Origin: Psychrobacillus sp. OK028
GTDB taxonomy: Bacteria > Bacillota > Bacilli > Bacillales_A > Planococcaceae
DNA length: 64,000 nucleotides
NCBI RefSeq assembly: GCF_900103605.1
Contig: NZ_FNHY01000001.1
Coordinates: 434,001-498,000, forward strand
Direction of reading: 5' to 3'
Position 1 is the stretch's first letter. Every line of letters starts with the position of its first letter. Below, piece by piece: positions 27,301 through 35,842 of this stretch. The notes beneath the pieces were generated by a model, which saw only the letters and a list, made by a program, of their open reading frames with translations, ran no database searches and had not been told where the DNA came from. The translations under genes were made by a program, and so were the position numbers.

Positions 27301-27836
27301 CAAGTCAAGAAATTTTAGCATATACGCTATATCCAAAGGTTTTTGAAGAATATAGTGAAATGGAAAAAAACTTTGGAGATGTTTCGGTATTAGATACACC
27401 TACATTCCTATACGGATTGAGATTAGGGGAAGAAATCGAAGTTGAAATCGAGGTCGGAAAAACATTAATCATCAAGCTAGTGTCTATTAGCGAGCCGACC
27501 CATGATGGAAACCGTATCATTTACTTCGAATTAAATGGTCAACCACGTGAAATTTCTATTCAGGATATGAATGTGGAAGTTAGCCATTTATCAAAACCGA
27601 AGGCAGATTTGACGAATGAGGGTCATATTGGAGCAACTATGCCAGGTACTGTTTTAAAAGTAGCCATTTCAACCGGTAGCAAAGTAAAAAGAGGTCAGCA
27701 TCTACTCATTACAGAAGCAATGAAAATGGAAACTACAGTCCAAGCACCATTTAATGGAGTTGTAAAAGAGATCCACGTTGTCGCAGGTGAGGCAATAGCA
27801 ACTGGTGATTTATTGATCGAGATGGAAAAAGAATAA
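24396..27836 (+). CDS. pycA: Pyruvate carboxylase
   Basis: A 1146-residue multidomain biotin enzyme making oxaloacetate from pyruvate and bicarbonate. It has an N-terminal biotin carboxylase (about 1-455, ATP-grasp loop GGGGRGMRV), a carboxyltransferase (about 530-800, with TTFRDAHQSLLATR and metal ligands in HLHTHDTSGN), a conserved linker domain, and a C-terminal biotinyl domain with the target lysine 1110 in EAMKME. The full normal length is present. GGGGCG lies before the ATG, 12 nt after ftsW, with which it is probably cotranscribed. Confidence 0.97.
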   Translation: MKKIKKIVVANRGEIAIRIFRACTELNLRTVAIYSREDSGSFHRFKSDESYLVGEGKKPIDAYLDIEDIIRIAKESKADAIHPGYGFLSENVDFAKRCEEEGIIFIGPTSKHLDMFGDKVKAREQAVLAGIPVIPGSDGPLDTVEKVREFGKTHGYPLMIKAALGGGGRGMRVVQSEDELASAYERARSEAKAAFGSDEVYVERCIFEPKHIEVQILGDRQGNLIHLYERDCSIQRRHQKVVEIAPSNSLKSELRDKICDAAVQLMKNVSYINAGTVEFLVTEDEFFFIEVNPRIQVEHTITEMITGVDIVHAQIKIADGIALNSEEMGIPSQENIPLFGFAIQSRVTTEDPLNNFMPDTGKLMVYRSGGGFGVRLDAGNGFQGAIITPYYDSLLVKVSTWGMSFKEAAAKMDRNLQEFRIRGIKTNIPFLENVVKHPSFISGQFNTSFIDSTPELFMFPNRKDRGTKLLNYIGNVTVNGFPGIEKKSKPIFGTTRKPSFDLNTAPPSGTKQILEQQGADGVIKWVKEQQGVLLTDTTFRDAHQSLLATRVRSHDMFGIAKESAQGMHNLFSYEMWGGATFDVAYRFLKENPWDRLIKMRQMIPNVLFQMLFRGANAVGYKNYPDNVIKEFIQKSAEAGIDVFRIFDSLNWIKGMEVAIDATRQSGKIAEAALCYTGDILDDSRDKYTVQYYKEMAKELEKAGAHILAIKDMAGLLKPEAAYRLVSELKSTVDIPIHLHTHDTSGNGVFTYAKAIEAGVDIVDTALGAMAGLTSQPSASSLSYALYGSNREVIGNIDAFEKISYYWEDVRKYYQDFESGMMSPHTEIYVHEMPGGQYSNLQQQAKAVGLGERWEEVKEMYSRVNLLFGDVVKVTPSSKVVGDMALFMVQNNLDEVSVITRGKTVDFPDSVIEFFEGYIGQPYGGFPKELQKVILKDREAITVRPGELLEPVNFEEVKEMLFHKLERPVTSQEILAYTLYPKVFEEYSEMEKNFGDVSVLDTPTFLYGLRLGEEIEVEIEVGKTLIIKLVSISEPTHDGNRIIYFELNGQPREISIQDMNVEVSHLSKPKADLTNEGHIGATMPGTVLKVAISTGSKVKRGQHLLITEAMKMETTVQAPFNGVVKEIHVVAGEAIATGDLLIEMEKE

Positions 27837-27845
27837 CCAATAAGC

Positions 27846-27886
27846 AAAAGGCTGTTAGACGTTTCTGTCTGACAGCCTTTTATTTT
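27846..27886 (+). terminator. Terminator of the ftsW–pycA transcript
   Basis: AAAAGGCTGTTAGAC and GTCTGACAGCCTTTT form a 15-bp stem with one G-U pair, followed by TATTTT. Confidence 0.9.
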
Positions 27887-28059
27887 AGAATAAGTATATA
27901 AAAAGTCCGGTAAACACTAGGTTCATGTGACTTGAAAGAATGAGAATAATTTCAGTTAATGTAGGAAGAAAAGCTTTCTAATTGCAGTTGAACTAGGGAT
28001 GCTATTATTTAAAGATCAATGAAGTAAATTTTCTTTAAAACTAGAGGAAATTAAGAAAA

Positions 28060-28345
28060 TTAGTAAGTGCCTACAAAATAAAGAAGTGAGATAGCGAACG
28101 AAATTGTATCTTCGAGAGCTTCTTCTATGAATAGCAAAGTGTCATTTCCCTCGTTATCCCAAAACGCACTTAGCTGTTTTTTAGAGTTGCAGAAGGGTGA
28201 CGGAGAGCTAATAATCGCCTAATATTACCAAAAAAAGGGATATGCTTTTGTAGTGACGCCAGTCATAACAAAAGCATATCCCTAAAAATTCACTCGGTTT
28301 TCTTATAGCAAAACGTCTGTCTAACGGAAACGATAGCGACAGGTT
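28060..28345. repeat. Dispersed composite repeat, copy B
   Basis: It shares with copy A the block AGCGAACGAAATTG…ATCTTC, GTTATCCCAAAACGCA, a hairpin preceded by an A run, and GTCTGTC near the 3' end. It lacks the GTCAGGCAGTCGTT block. It shares the AAATAAAGAAG lead-in with copy C. The rest of the 27887-28354 gap (before 28060) shows nothing else I recognise. Confidence 0.75.
28237..28282. other. Long hairpin inside composite repeat B
   Basis: Two 21-nt arms, starting GGGATATGCTTTTG and ending CAAAAGCATATCCC, enclose GCCA, with two non-Watson-Crick positions in the middle. The inner core GTGACGCCAGTCA is nearly the same as in the copy A hairpin, while the outer 14 bp are unrelated yet fully complementary. 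Confidence 0.9.
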
Positions 28346-28354
28346 TTGTCCTTC

Positions 28355-29266
28355 TTAAACGTTCAATTTACTTCTTGATAATAGTAGAATCATATAGCAT
28401 AACAGGCCAAATAATAAGGAAATAAATAATGAATGAAGTAACGCTAAGTATAAATTTAGTTTTGTCAGTACGACTAACATCCCGGTAATTACTTGGCAGG
28501 AAACTAATATTAAAGATATTATCCATCCCCAGTAAATTGCCCGTTGATCTTTATAATTCCGCATTACATGAATTGCTATTATTAAAATCCATATAAATAT
28601 TAACCCTGCTGCTGCCCGGTGTCCCATTTGTACCCACTCGTATAGATTGGAAGGAAGAGCAAATTGTTCATTATTACATAACGGCCAGTCATTACATATA
28701 AGACTAGATTCTGTATGTCTAACTAATGCGCCGGTGTAAATAACGATATAAGAGTAAAGTGTTACACCAATTGTATGAAACTTTAACTTTTTTCCGATTC
28801 TGATTTTATCTGTATCAAATTTCCGATCAATCTCGAAAACTAATAAGGTTAGTAATAAAACGGAGGCAAAGGAAATTAGCGAGATTCCAAAATGAAGAGC
28901 CAATATAAAATCTCCCTGTCCCCATTTTACCTGAGCTGCTCCTATTAATGCTTGAGCTACTAAGAAAAATACCGCCATAGCTGATAGAAATTTTGTTTCT
29001 CTTACATGTCCCAGAGCTTTCCATGCCCATATTGCTAATGCTACGATTAATATACCAACAGCCCCTGTAACTAATCGATGAGAGAATTCGATTAATACTT
29101 CAGGTGTTATTACATCAGGAATAAGTTGTCCGTTACAGCCTGGCCAGTGTCTACCACAGCCCATACCACTATCGGTTTTTGTAACTAATGCTCCTCCTAA
29201 AAGAATGAGCAGCATACCAACTGTAGATGCAACAGCTAACCATTTTAAATTTTTATGAATGTGCAA
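28355..29266 (-). CDS. ctaA: Haem A synthase CtaA
   Basis: A 303-residue membrane protein that oxidises the methyl group of haem O to make haem A for the aa3/caa3 oxidases. Eight hydrophobic helices are expected. The haem-ligand motifs EFSHRL and GHRAAAG are visible, as are the paired cysteines CGRHWPGC and CNDWPLC of extracellular loops. The start is TTG at 29266 after GTAGGTGG. It is divergent from ctaB, as in B. subtilis, where ResD activates ctaA. Confidence 0.95.
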   Translation of the reverse strand: MHIHKNLKWLAVASTVGMLLILLGGALVTKTDSGMGCGRHWPGCNGQLIPDVITPEVLIEFSHRLVTGAVGILIVALAIWAWKALGHVRETKFLSAMAVFFLVAQALIGAAQVKWGQGDFILALHFGISLISFASVLLLTLLVFEIDRKFDTDKIRIGKKLKFHTIGVTLYSYIVIYTGALVRHTESSLICNDWPLCNNEQFALPSNLYEWVQMGHRAAAGLIFIWILIIAIHVMRNYKDQRAIYWGWIISLILVSCQVITGMLVVLTKLNLYLALLHSLFISLLFGLLCYMILLLSRSKLNV

Positions 29267-29387
29267 TACGCCACCTACTTTATGTATCTTGCTCGTCTTT
29301 AAAGACGGTATCTGCTTTTTGATGATATCGAATCATGAAGAAAAATACAATGTATAACCTCAAAACTAATATGAGTCGTTATAATTT

Positions 29388-29396
29388 TTCACAAAA
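29388..29396 (-). promoter_or_regulatory. ResD-like binding motif 1 upstream of ctaA
   Basis: TTTTGTGAA on the minus strand, just upstream of a possible TTATAA -10 region. It resembles the TTTGTGAAT consensus reported for the ResD response regulator of B. subtilis. The assignment is by motif and context only. Confidence 0.4.
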
Positions 29397-29419
29397 TGTT
29401 CATAAATTCGTACCCGAAC

Positions 29420-29428
29420 ATTCACAAA
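29420..29428 (-). promoter_or_regulatory. ResD-like binding motif 2 upstream of ctaA
   Basis: TTTGTGAAT on the minus strand, a perfect match to the ResD consensus as I recall it, 32 bp upstream of motif 1 (about three helical turns). The remainder of the 320-bp ctaA–ctaB gap shows no further clear element. Confidence 0.45.
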
Positions 29429-29589
29429 CAGCAAGCTAAAATGAATTACTATTGATATGTTCTAAGCATATAAAAGAGTGTATCGATTTTATTTATGCGA
29501 AAATTATCTTTAACTGTAGAATTTGCGAGAGATTTTCGTTATAGTAAAAGATAGCGGAATATGCTTACATCTTTGAAAGGAGGGGCAGC

Positions 29590-30513
29590 ATGTCAAATGG
29601 TCATTTAATAACCGCTACTGATGAGTCTGAAGATGAACGTGTAAACACTTCATTTTTCCAGGATTTTCTTTCGCTCATTAAGATAGGTATAGTTAACTCT
29701 AACTTATTTACAACTTTTACTGGTATGTGGCTAGCATTTCAATTTACAGATCGAAACTTTCTTCGAGAGTTAGATATTCTATTTTTTACGCTTATCGGAT
29801 CCGGAATGATAATCGCGGGTTCTGCTGCTATGAATAACTTTATCGATCGTGATATAGATCCTGTCATGAAGAGCAAGAAAGGAAGACCTACAGTTACAGG
29901 ACGGTTTAGTCCATCAGCCGTGCTAATAACTTCTTTTACTCTATTGATTGTAGGCGAAATATTATTATTTATGGCTTCTACATCAGCAGGAGTTTGGGGA
30001 CTAGCGGGAATCGTTAGTTACGTTGTGTTATACTCGATGTGGTCTAAACGAAAACATGTGAGTAACACTATAGTAGGTAGTATCTCAGGTGCTATCCCGC
30101 CGGTGATTGGTTGGGCAGCCGTTGAACCTAGTTTAGGATTTGGAGCACTAGCTTTATTCTTAATTATGTTTGCATGGCAACCTCCTCATTTTTATGCACT
30201 AGCGATGAAACGTACGGAAGAATACCGTGCAGCAAATATTCCAATGCTACCTGTAGTAAAAGGTTTTAAACGTACAAAAGTGTCTATACTTTTATGGATT
30301 TTACTATTATTCCCGTTACCATTTTTATTAATGGAGTTAGGGGTAATATTTGTTGTATTGGCAACTGCGCTAAATCTTGGGTGGTTATACTTTTCCATTA
30401 AAGGTTTCCGTGTGAAAGATGATATCAAATGGGCAACAGGTATGTTTATATATTCCTTAAATTATATGACGATATTGTTCGTTGCTATTATTGTTTTTTC
30501 TATTTTCACCTAA
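29590..30513 (+). CDS. ctaB: Protohaem IX farnesyltransferase (haem O synthase) CtaB
   Basis: A 307-residue UbiA-superfamily prenyltransferase with about nine membrane helices that adds a farnesyl group to haem B. The prenyl diphosphate-binding motif NNFIDRDIDPVMKSKKGRP is near residue 88, and the second conserved region is WQPPHFYALAMKR. GAAAGGAGGG is an excellent ribosome site. It precedes ctaC by 99 nt to the chosen start. Its product feeds CtaA. Confidence 0.95.
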   Translation: MSNGHLITATDESEDERVNTSFFQDFLSLIKIGIVNSNLFTTFTGMWLAFQFTDRNFLRELDILFFTLIGSGMIIAGSAAMNNFIDRDIDPVMKSKKGRPTVTGRFSPSAVLITSFTLLIVGEILLFMASTSAGVWGLAGIVSYVVLYSMWSKRKHVSNTIVGSISGAIPPVIGWAAVEPSLGFGALALFLIMFAWQPPHFYALAMKRTEEYRAANIPMLPVVKGFKRTKVSILLWILLLFPLPFLLMELGVIFVVLATALNLGWLYFSIKGFRVKDDIKWATGMFIYSLNYMTILFVAIIVFSIFT

Positions 30514-30612
30514 TTGCTGGAATTCTTTCTTTAGTCAACAAGAATTCATATAAAAAGAACCACAGTCCAAAGAAACATGAAAACAACTATGAAAGAGGGG
30601 TTTGATTTAGCT

Positions 30613-31695
30613 ATGATGAGAGGGCTTAAAAAATGGCGACTTTTTTCACTGTTAGCAGCTCTAACGATTTTCTTATCGGGTTGTGGCGAAGAATATTTAT
30701 CAACGCTTACACCTGCAGGACAAGTCGGAAGAGATCAATTTAATTTGTTATTACTATCTTCTGCTATTATGGCTTTAGTTATTATTGTAGTAGTAATTAT
30801 TTATGTTATTGCTTTAGTGAAATTCCGTCGCAAAAAAGTTGGGGAAGATGTTATCCCTAAACAAGTAGAAGGAAGTCATACGCTTGAGATAATATGGACA
30901 GTTATTCCAATATTACTGTTAATCATTCTTGCTATTCCAACTGTTTACTATACTTATAAACATGCTGATGTAGCTGCGATGGATCAAGTCGATGCAGATG
31001 GAAACAAAACAAATGTAACAGTTAATGTTACAGCAAAACTTTATTGGTGGGAATTTGAGTACCCAGATCTTGGAATTGTAACTGCTCAAGAATTAGTAGT
31101 ACCTACTGATGAAAAAGTATTTTTCAACTTAAAAGCAGCTGATGTAAAACACTCATTCTGGATTCCTACAGCTGGCGGTAAAATGGATACAAACGTAGAA
31201 AACGTTAACCAATTCTATTTAGAATTTGATGATACGTCTGCTGGTTTAGAACAAGGTGTGTTCTATGGTAAATGTGCGGAATTATGTGGTCCGTCACATG
31301 CACTAATGGATTTCAAAGTTAAAACATTAGAAAGAGAAGACTTTAATACTTGGGTTGAATCAATGAAAACTACTGAGCATGTAGCAGATGGTGAACTTGC
31401 AACTCAAGGGGAAGAAATCTTCAACACTAGCTGTATAGCTTGTCACGCAACTTCTGGAGCAGGTACTGCTGGCGGAGTTGGACCAAACTTAGCATCATTT
31501 GGAGACCGTAACCGTGTTGCTGGATTTATGTCTCATGATGAAGAAAGCTTAAAAAAATGGATTAGTGATCCGCAAAGCTACAAACCAGGCAATTTAATGC
31601 CTCAGCCAAAAACTATTAATAATGGTAAAGAATTTAGTGAAGAACAATTAGATGCTCTTGCAGCATATCTAATGGGACTATCTGTAGAAAAATAA
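30613..31695 (+). CDS. ctaC: Cytochrome c oxidase subunit II (caa3 type) CtaC
   Basis: A 360-residue lipoprotein-anchored subunit. It has a signal sequence with lipobox LSGC, two membrane helices, a cupredoxin domain with the CuA ligands in CAELCGPSHALM, and a C-terminal cytochrome c domain with CIACH, which defines the caa3 type. I start at the ATG at 30613 because AGAGGGG lies upstream (12 nt, a little long) and the signal peptide then has normal length. The in-frame ATG at 30577 lacks a ribosome site. Confidence 0.93.
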   Translation: MMRGLKKWRLFSLLAALTIFLSGCGEEYLSTLTPAGQVGRDQFNLLLLSSAIMALVIIVVVIIYVIALVKFRRKKVGEDVIPKQVEGSHTLEIIWTVIPILLLIILAIPTVYYTYKHADVAAMDQVDADGNKTNVTVNVTAKLYWWEFEYPDLGIVTAQELVVPTDEKVFFNLKAADVKHSFWIPTAGGKMDTNVENVNQFYLEFDDTSAGLEQGVFYGKCAELCGPSHALMDFKVKTLEREDFNTWVESMKTTEHVADGELATQGEEIFNTSCIACHATSGAGTAGGVGPNLASFGDRNRVAGFMSHDEESLKKWISDPQSYKPGNLMPQPKTINNGKEFSEEQLDALAAYLMGLSVEK

Positions 31696-31729
31696 GTTTC
31701 ACAGATAAAATATGAGGGAGGTTAAAGTT

Positions 31730-33592
31730 GTGAGTTCTATCGCAAAGAAAAAAGGCTTCGGCTCCACTTTATGGGACTATTTAACAACAGTAGACCATAA
31801 AAAAATCGCAGTCATGTACCTCGCTGCCGGTGGTTTGTTTTTCGTAATCGGCGGTATAGAGGCAATGCTTATTCGTATACAACTAGCAAAGCCGGATAAC
31901 GATTTTGTTAGTGCTGGTCTTTTCAATGAAATTATTACAATGCACGGAACAACGATGATTTTCCTTGCGGCCATGCCTATATTATTTGGATTTATGAATG
32001 CCGTCATGCCACTTCAAATTGGTGCACGTGACGTTGCGTTCCCATTCTTAAATTCGCTTGGTTTCTGGTTATTTTTATTTGGTGGAATTTTCCTTAACCT
32101 ATCTTGGTTTATGGGTGGAGCACCTGATGCTGGGTGGACTTCTTATGCATCATTATCGTTGGCGTCACCTGGTCATGGAATTGACTTTTATGCATTAGGC
32201 CTTCAAATAGCCGGTGCAGGTACTTACATCGGAGGTATTAACTTCCTTGTAACTATTATTAACATGCGCGCTCCAGGGATGACATACATGCGTATGCCAT
32301 TGTTCACTTGGACTACATTTGTAGCTAGTGCCTTGATTTTATTTGCATTCCCACCACTTACTGTTGGGATCTTCTTCTTAATCCTAGACCGTATGTTCGG
32401 GGCTAATTTCTTTGATCATACTATGGGTGGTAATACGATTATTTGGGAGCATTTATTCTGGATTTTCGGGCATCCTGAAGTATATATTTTAATATTACCT
32501 GCTTTTGGTATATTCTCAGAAATATTTGCTTTATTTGCACGTAAGCGTTTATTTGGTTACTCATCTATGGTATTTGCTACTGTATTAATCGGTTTCTTAG
32601 GATTCATGGTATGGGCTCACCATATGTTCACAGTTGGTTTAGGACCTACAGCAAATGCAATTTTCGCAGTTGCTACTATGGCGATCGCTGTTCCAACAGG
32701 TATGAAAATTTTTAACTGGCTACTTACAATTTGGGGTGGTAGCATTAAAGTTACGACTCCAATGCTATATGCGTTAGCTTTCATTCCTTCCTTCGTAGCA
32801 GGTGGGGTAACTGGTATTATGCAAGCAGCAGCACCGCTTGACTACCAATTACATGATTCTTACTTTATCGTTGCCCATTTCCACTACGTAATCGTTGGTG
32901 GGGTAGTGCTTGCAATTTTAGCTGCGGTACATTTATATTGGCCTTTAATGTTCAACCAAATGTTAAGCGAAAAACTTGGTAAATGGACTTTCTGGTTCTT
33001 CTTTATCGGCTTCCATTTAACTTTCTTTATTCAACATTTCTTAGGATTAATGGGAATGCCTCGTCGCGTATTTACTTTTGGAGCAAATCAAGGCTGGGAT
33101 TTATTCAACTTAATCAGTTCTATTGGAGCTGCTTTCATGGCAGTAGGTGTTGTGATTCTTGTAGTTAACATCATCATTACAGTTGTTAAAAACGTACCAG
33201 TTGGTAATGACCCGTGGGAAGATGGACGTACATTAGAGTGGGCTATTCCACAACCAGTTCCGTTTTATAACTTTAAACAAACTCCACTAGTACGTGGATT
33301 AGATACTTTCTGGATTGAAAAAATGGAAGGTAACAAAGAAGGTATGACATATGCAGAACCACTTTCTGATATTCATATGCCAAACGGTTCTATCATTCCA
33401 ATCGTTATGACAATTGGTTTGTTTATCGGTGCCTTTGGAGCACTTTATAATGGTGAAAAAGATTGGGCAATTCCAGTTTTAGTATTAGGTTTAGCAATTA
33501 CATTTGGTGCTATGGCTGTTCGTTCTCTTAAAGACGACCATGGATTCCATATTCACAAAGAAGATTTAATGAATGATGAAGGGGGTAAATAA
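31730..33592 (+). CDS. ctaD: Cytochrome c oxidase subunit I CtaD
   Basis: A 620-residue haem-copper oxidase subunit with about 14 hydrophobic helices; it holds haem a, haem a3 and CuB. The CuB and cross-linked His-Tyr motif is [13 protein letters not shown], the CuB His pair is in WAHHMFTVG, and the two haem His ligands are in HFHYV. The start is GTG at 31730 with GGGAGG 8 nt upstream; an in-frame ATG at 31712 overlaps that site. It follows ctaC and abuts ctaE. Confidence 0.96.
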   Translation: MSSIAKKKGFGSTLWDYLTTVDHKKIAVMYLAAGGLFFVIGGIEAMLIRIQLAKPDNDFVSAGLFNEIITMHGTTMIFLAAMPILFGFMNAVMPLQIGARDVAFPFLNSLGFWLFLFGGIFLNLSWFMGGAPDAGWTSYASLSLASPGHGIDFYALGLQIAGAGTYIGGINFLVTIINMRAPGMTYMRMPLFTWTTFVASALILFAFPPLTVGIFFLILDRMFGANFFDHTMGGNTIIWEHLFWIFGHPEVYILILPAFGIFSEIFALFARKRLFGYSSMVFATVLIGFLGFMVWAHHMFTVGLGPTANAIFAVATMAIAVPTGMKIFNWLLTIWGGSIKVTTPMLYALAFIPSFVAGGVTGIMQAAAPLDYQLHDSYFIVAHFHYVIVGGVVLAILAAVHLYWPLMFNQMLSEKLGKWTFWFFFIGFHLTFFIQHFLGLMGMPRRVFTFGANQGWDLFNLISSIGAAFMAVGVVILVVNIIITVVKNVPVGNDPWEDGRTLEWAIPQPVPFYNFKQTPLVRGLDTFWIEKMEGNKEGMTYAEPLSDIHMPNGSIIPIVMTIGLFIGAFGALYNGEKDWAIPVLVLGLAITFGAMAVRSLKDDHGFHIHKEDLMNDEGGK

Positions 33593-33594
33593 TT

Positions 33595-34221
33595 ATGGAC
33601 TTTAATAAAAAGTACACCCCACAAACTTGGCCAGATCATCCTGAGCAAGTTACTTTAGAAGGTAAAAACAAATTTTTAGGTTTTTGGTTATTCCTAGGTG
33701 GAGAAACAGTATTGTTTGCCAGTTTGTTTGCAACGTATTTAGCACTTAAAAACAAAGGGCCAAGCGGTATGGAATTTTCTACTAATACTTTGTTTGAATT
33801 GCCTTTAGTATTTGTTATGACGATGATACTTTTAACTTCATCCCTAACAAGTGTGTACGCAATGTATCATATGAAAAACCATAATTTCAGAGGCATGCAA
33901 ACTTGGTTAGCTATCACAGTTCTTTTAGGTCTTGCTTTCTTAGGTTTAGAAATTTATGAGTTCAATCATTACGTACATTTAGGCTTTACTTACGGACAAA
34001 GTGCATTCTCATCTGCATTCTTTACACTTGTAGGTACTCATGGTCTGCACGTTGTAGTTGGATTAGTATGGATTATCCTATTAATTCTTCGCAATGCTAA
34101 ACGTGGTTTTAGTTTGTATAATGCACCAAAATACTATACTGCTTCTCTATACTGGCATTTCATTGATGTTGTATGGGTATTCATCTTTACAGTAGTATAC
34201 TTGATGGGAGTTGTTGGTTAA
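33595..34221 (+). CDS. ctaE: Cytochrome c oxidase subunit III CtaE
   Basis: A 208-residue membrane protein with five helices that supports proton uptake and stability of the oxidase. The conserved region FTLVGTHGLHVVVGLVW and the C-terminal SLYWHFIDVVWVFIF are typical. GAAGGGGG sits in the end of ctaD, 2 nt before the gene begins. It is part of ctaCDEF. Confidence 0.95.
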   Translation: MDFNKKYTPQTWPDHPEQVTLEGKNKFLGFWLFLGGETVLFASLFATYLALKNKGPSGMEFSTNTLFELPLVFVMTMILLTSSLTSVYAMYHMKNHNFRGMQTWLAITVLLGLAFLGLEIYEFNHYVHLGFTYGQSAFSSAFFTLVGTHGLHVVVGLVWIILLILRNAKRGFSLYNAPKYYTASLYWHFIDVVWVFIFTVVYLMGVVG

Positions 34222-34222
34222 T

Positions 34223-34558
34223 ATGTCACACGACGCTCAAGTTTATGTGAGATCGCAAACAGAATTTGAATATATTAAGCAAAAACGTAAAAAAGATATG
34301 CGTAATCAAGTTACATCATTTGCGATTATGATTTTCTTAACCTTAATCGCATTTACTGCTGTAGCTGCTGGATTTTCTGTATATTTAATCGTACCAGTAA
34401 TTTTATTACTTGCAGCTGTTCAAGTAGTGTTACAGCTTTACTATTTCATGCATATGAGTGAAGAGAATCATCAGGTTGCTGCATTTTTCTTATACAGCGC
34501 TGTTATGTTAGCTTTCACTTTCGTTTTAACTTTCCTTACAATTGTTTGGTGGGGATAA
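34223..34558 (+). CDS. ctaF: Cytochrome c oxidase subunit IV CtaF
   Basis: A 111-residue small subunit with three hydrophobic helices, including the typical YYFMHMSEE segment. The start is the ATG at 34223, right after the ctaE stop, with GGGAG within ctaE. It is the last gene of ctaCDEF, followed by a strong terminator. Confidence 0.92.
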   Translation: MSHDAQVYVRSQTEFEYIKQKRKKDMRNQVTSFAIMIFLTLIAFTAVAAGFSVYLIVPVILLLAAVQVVLQLYYFMHMSEENHQVAAFFLYSAVMLAFTFVLTFLTIVWWG

Positions 34559-34568
34559 ATAACAACAT

Positions 34569-34607
34569 AAAGCCGGGACAAAGTACACACTTTGTCTCGG
34601 CTTTTTT
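34569..34607 (+). terminator. Terminator of ctaCDEF
   Basis: AAAGCCGGGACAAAG and CTTTGTCTCGGCTTT form a 15-bp stem with one G-U pair, followed by a T run. Confidence 0.92.
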
Positions 34608-34624
34608 AAGGAATTAGGAACAAT

Positions 34625-34800
34625 ATAAAAGTGTTTAAAATAAAGAAGCCAAATAGCTAACAAAATTGTATCTTCTGGGCCGGCACGATGCATGTCAGGC
34701 AGTCGTTGGTACACGTGGTCGTAGACTTAGACTGTCATCACCTCTATCAATAGGATTTTGACCATAAAGGACCGGGCATATCGATAGCTCGGTTTTTCTT
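34625..34800. repeat. Dispersed composite repeat, copy C
   Basis: It carries AAATAAAGAAG and ATTGTATCTTC (shared with B) and GTCAGGCAGTCGTTG, AGACTTAGACTGTCATC and ATCAATAGGATT (shared with A). It lacks the long hairpin. It ends in a terminator-like hairpin ACCGGGC…GCTCGGT followed by TTTTCTTA (34771-34799), which recurs at 59871. Confidence 0.75.
34771..34799 (+). terminator. Terminator-like hairpin upstream of ctaG
   Basis: ACCGGGC and GCTCGGT pair with one G-U, followed by TTTTCTT. It would isolate ctaG from the upstream operon. It is a repeated intergenic module. Confidence 0.6.
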
Positions 34801-34837
34801 AGTATTTTGGAAATACTCAAATGTCATAGTTCGTTCA

Positions 34838-34866
34838 TTGAAGTTACGGGGATTGACCTATATAAT
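34838..34866 (+). promoter_or_regulatory. SigA promoter of ctaG
   Basis: TTGAAG, a 17-nt spacer and a perfect TATAAT, ending 33 nt before the ctaG ATG. It explains how ctaG is expressed although terminators separate it from ctaCDEF. Confidence 0.65.
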
Positions 34867-34899
34867 AGAATAAGTTACCTAAAAGGAGCGGTGATACTT

Positions 34900-35811
34900 A
34901 TGCCTATCAGTATATTTGGATTCCAAGCATTGTGGAGTCCAGTAATGATTGGAGTTTTAGTATTTTTAACAATTTTATATTTCTTAATAACAGTCAAATG
35001 GAGAAATGACTTTAAAGTATCAGAGCCACTAAAGAAGAGCGAGGCAGTTTATTTTCTATTAGGTATTGTTCTTTTATATATTGTCAAAGGTTCACCTGTC
35101 GATTTAATGGCACATATTATGTTTTCATTCCATATGGTACAGATGGCATTGTTACTACTATTAGTTCCACCTTTACTTATGAAAGGGATACCTTGGTGGG
35201 TATGGAAAGTTGTAATAGAGTTGCCAGCGATTCGTAAGGTTTTTCCTATATTAACAAAACCATTGCTTTCATTAATTGTCTTTTCAGGATTGTTTTCCAT
35301 TTATCATATTCCATTGCTTTTCGATTTTATTAAATTGGATGAAGGATTACATGGTACGTATACGTTTATTTTATTCTTATCGGCGATTTTCATGTGGTGG
35401 TCTATCGTAGAAATAGATGGAGTTTCTGGACGTTTACACGGACTAAAAAAGATTGGCTTTATAATTGGAAGTGCGGTTTTAATAACTCCAGCATGTGCAC
35501 TGATTATCTTCACTGGAACGCCTCTGTATGAAACGTACACAAATTCAGATGTATGGCTAAAAGCGATGGAACTATGTGTACCATCAAGTACATTAGCGGG
35601 ACTATCCTTAAGTGGACCTGAGTTATTTTCTAATATGACACCTCTTGCAGATCAGCAATTAGGTGGAATACTGATGAAAATTGTACAGGAAATAATTTAT
35701 GCGGTATTTTTAATGTCTATTTTCTTCAAATGGTACAAAAATGAACAGGACAATGCAGATGAAATTACCCAAAAAGCTCTTGATGATTTAAAAGTACAAG
35801 CTAATCTATAA
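34900..35811 (+). CDS. ctaG: Cytochrome c oxidase assembly factor CtaG
   Basis: A 303-residue polytopic membrane protein (caa3_CtaG family) needed for active caa3 oxidase in B. subtilis, probably in copper-site assembly. Typical features are the histidine in HMVQMALLLLLVPPLL and the SIYHIPLLFD segment. The start is the ATG at 34900 after AAAAGGAG (11 nt). The frame is open upstream to 34807, but that stretch covers the promoter. A DUF420 gene follows closely. Confidence 0.92.
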   Translation: MPISIFGFQALWSPVMIGVLVFLTILYFLITVKWRNDFKVSEPLKKSEAVYFLLGIVLLYIVKGSPVDLMAHIMFSFHMVQMALLLLLVPPLLMKGIPWWVWKVVIELPAIRKVFPILTKPLLSLIVFSGLFSIYHIPLLFDFIKLDEGLHGTYTFILFLSAIFMWWSIVEIDGVSGRLHGLKKIGFIIGSAVLITPACALIIFTGTPLYETYTNSDVWLKAMELCVPSSTLAGLSLSGPELFSNMTPLADQQLGGILMKIVQEIIYAVFLMSIFFKWYKNEQDNADEITQKALDDLKVQANL

Positions 35812-35842
35812 ACTCAATAAAGTTTTTCGAGGAGAATGATTG

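Noticed and set aside
29267-29589. A lysine, T-box or other riboswitch in the large regulatory gaps (ctaA–ctaB, pdhA, speA upstream)
   Set aside because: I looked for T-box specifier/antiterminator and common riboswitch motifs and did not see them; only promoters and short inverted repeats were found.
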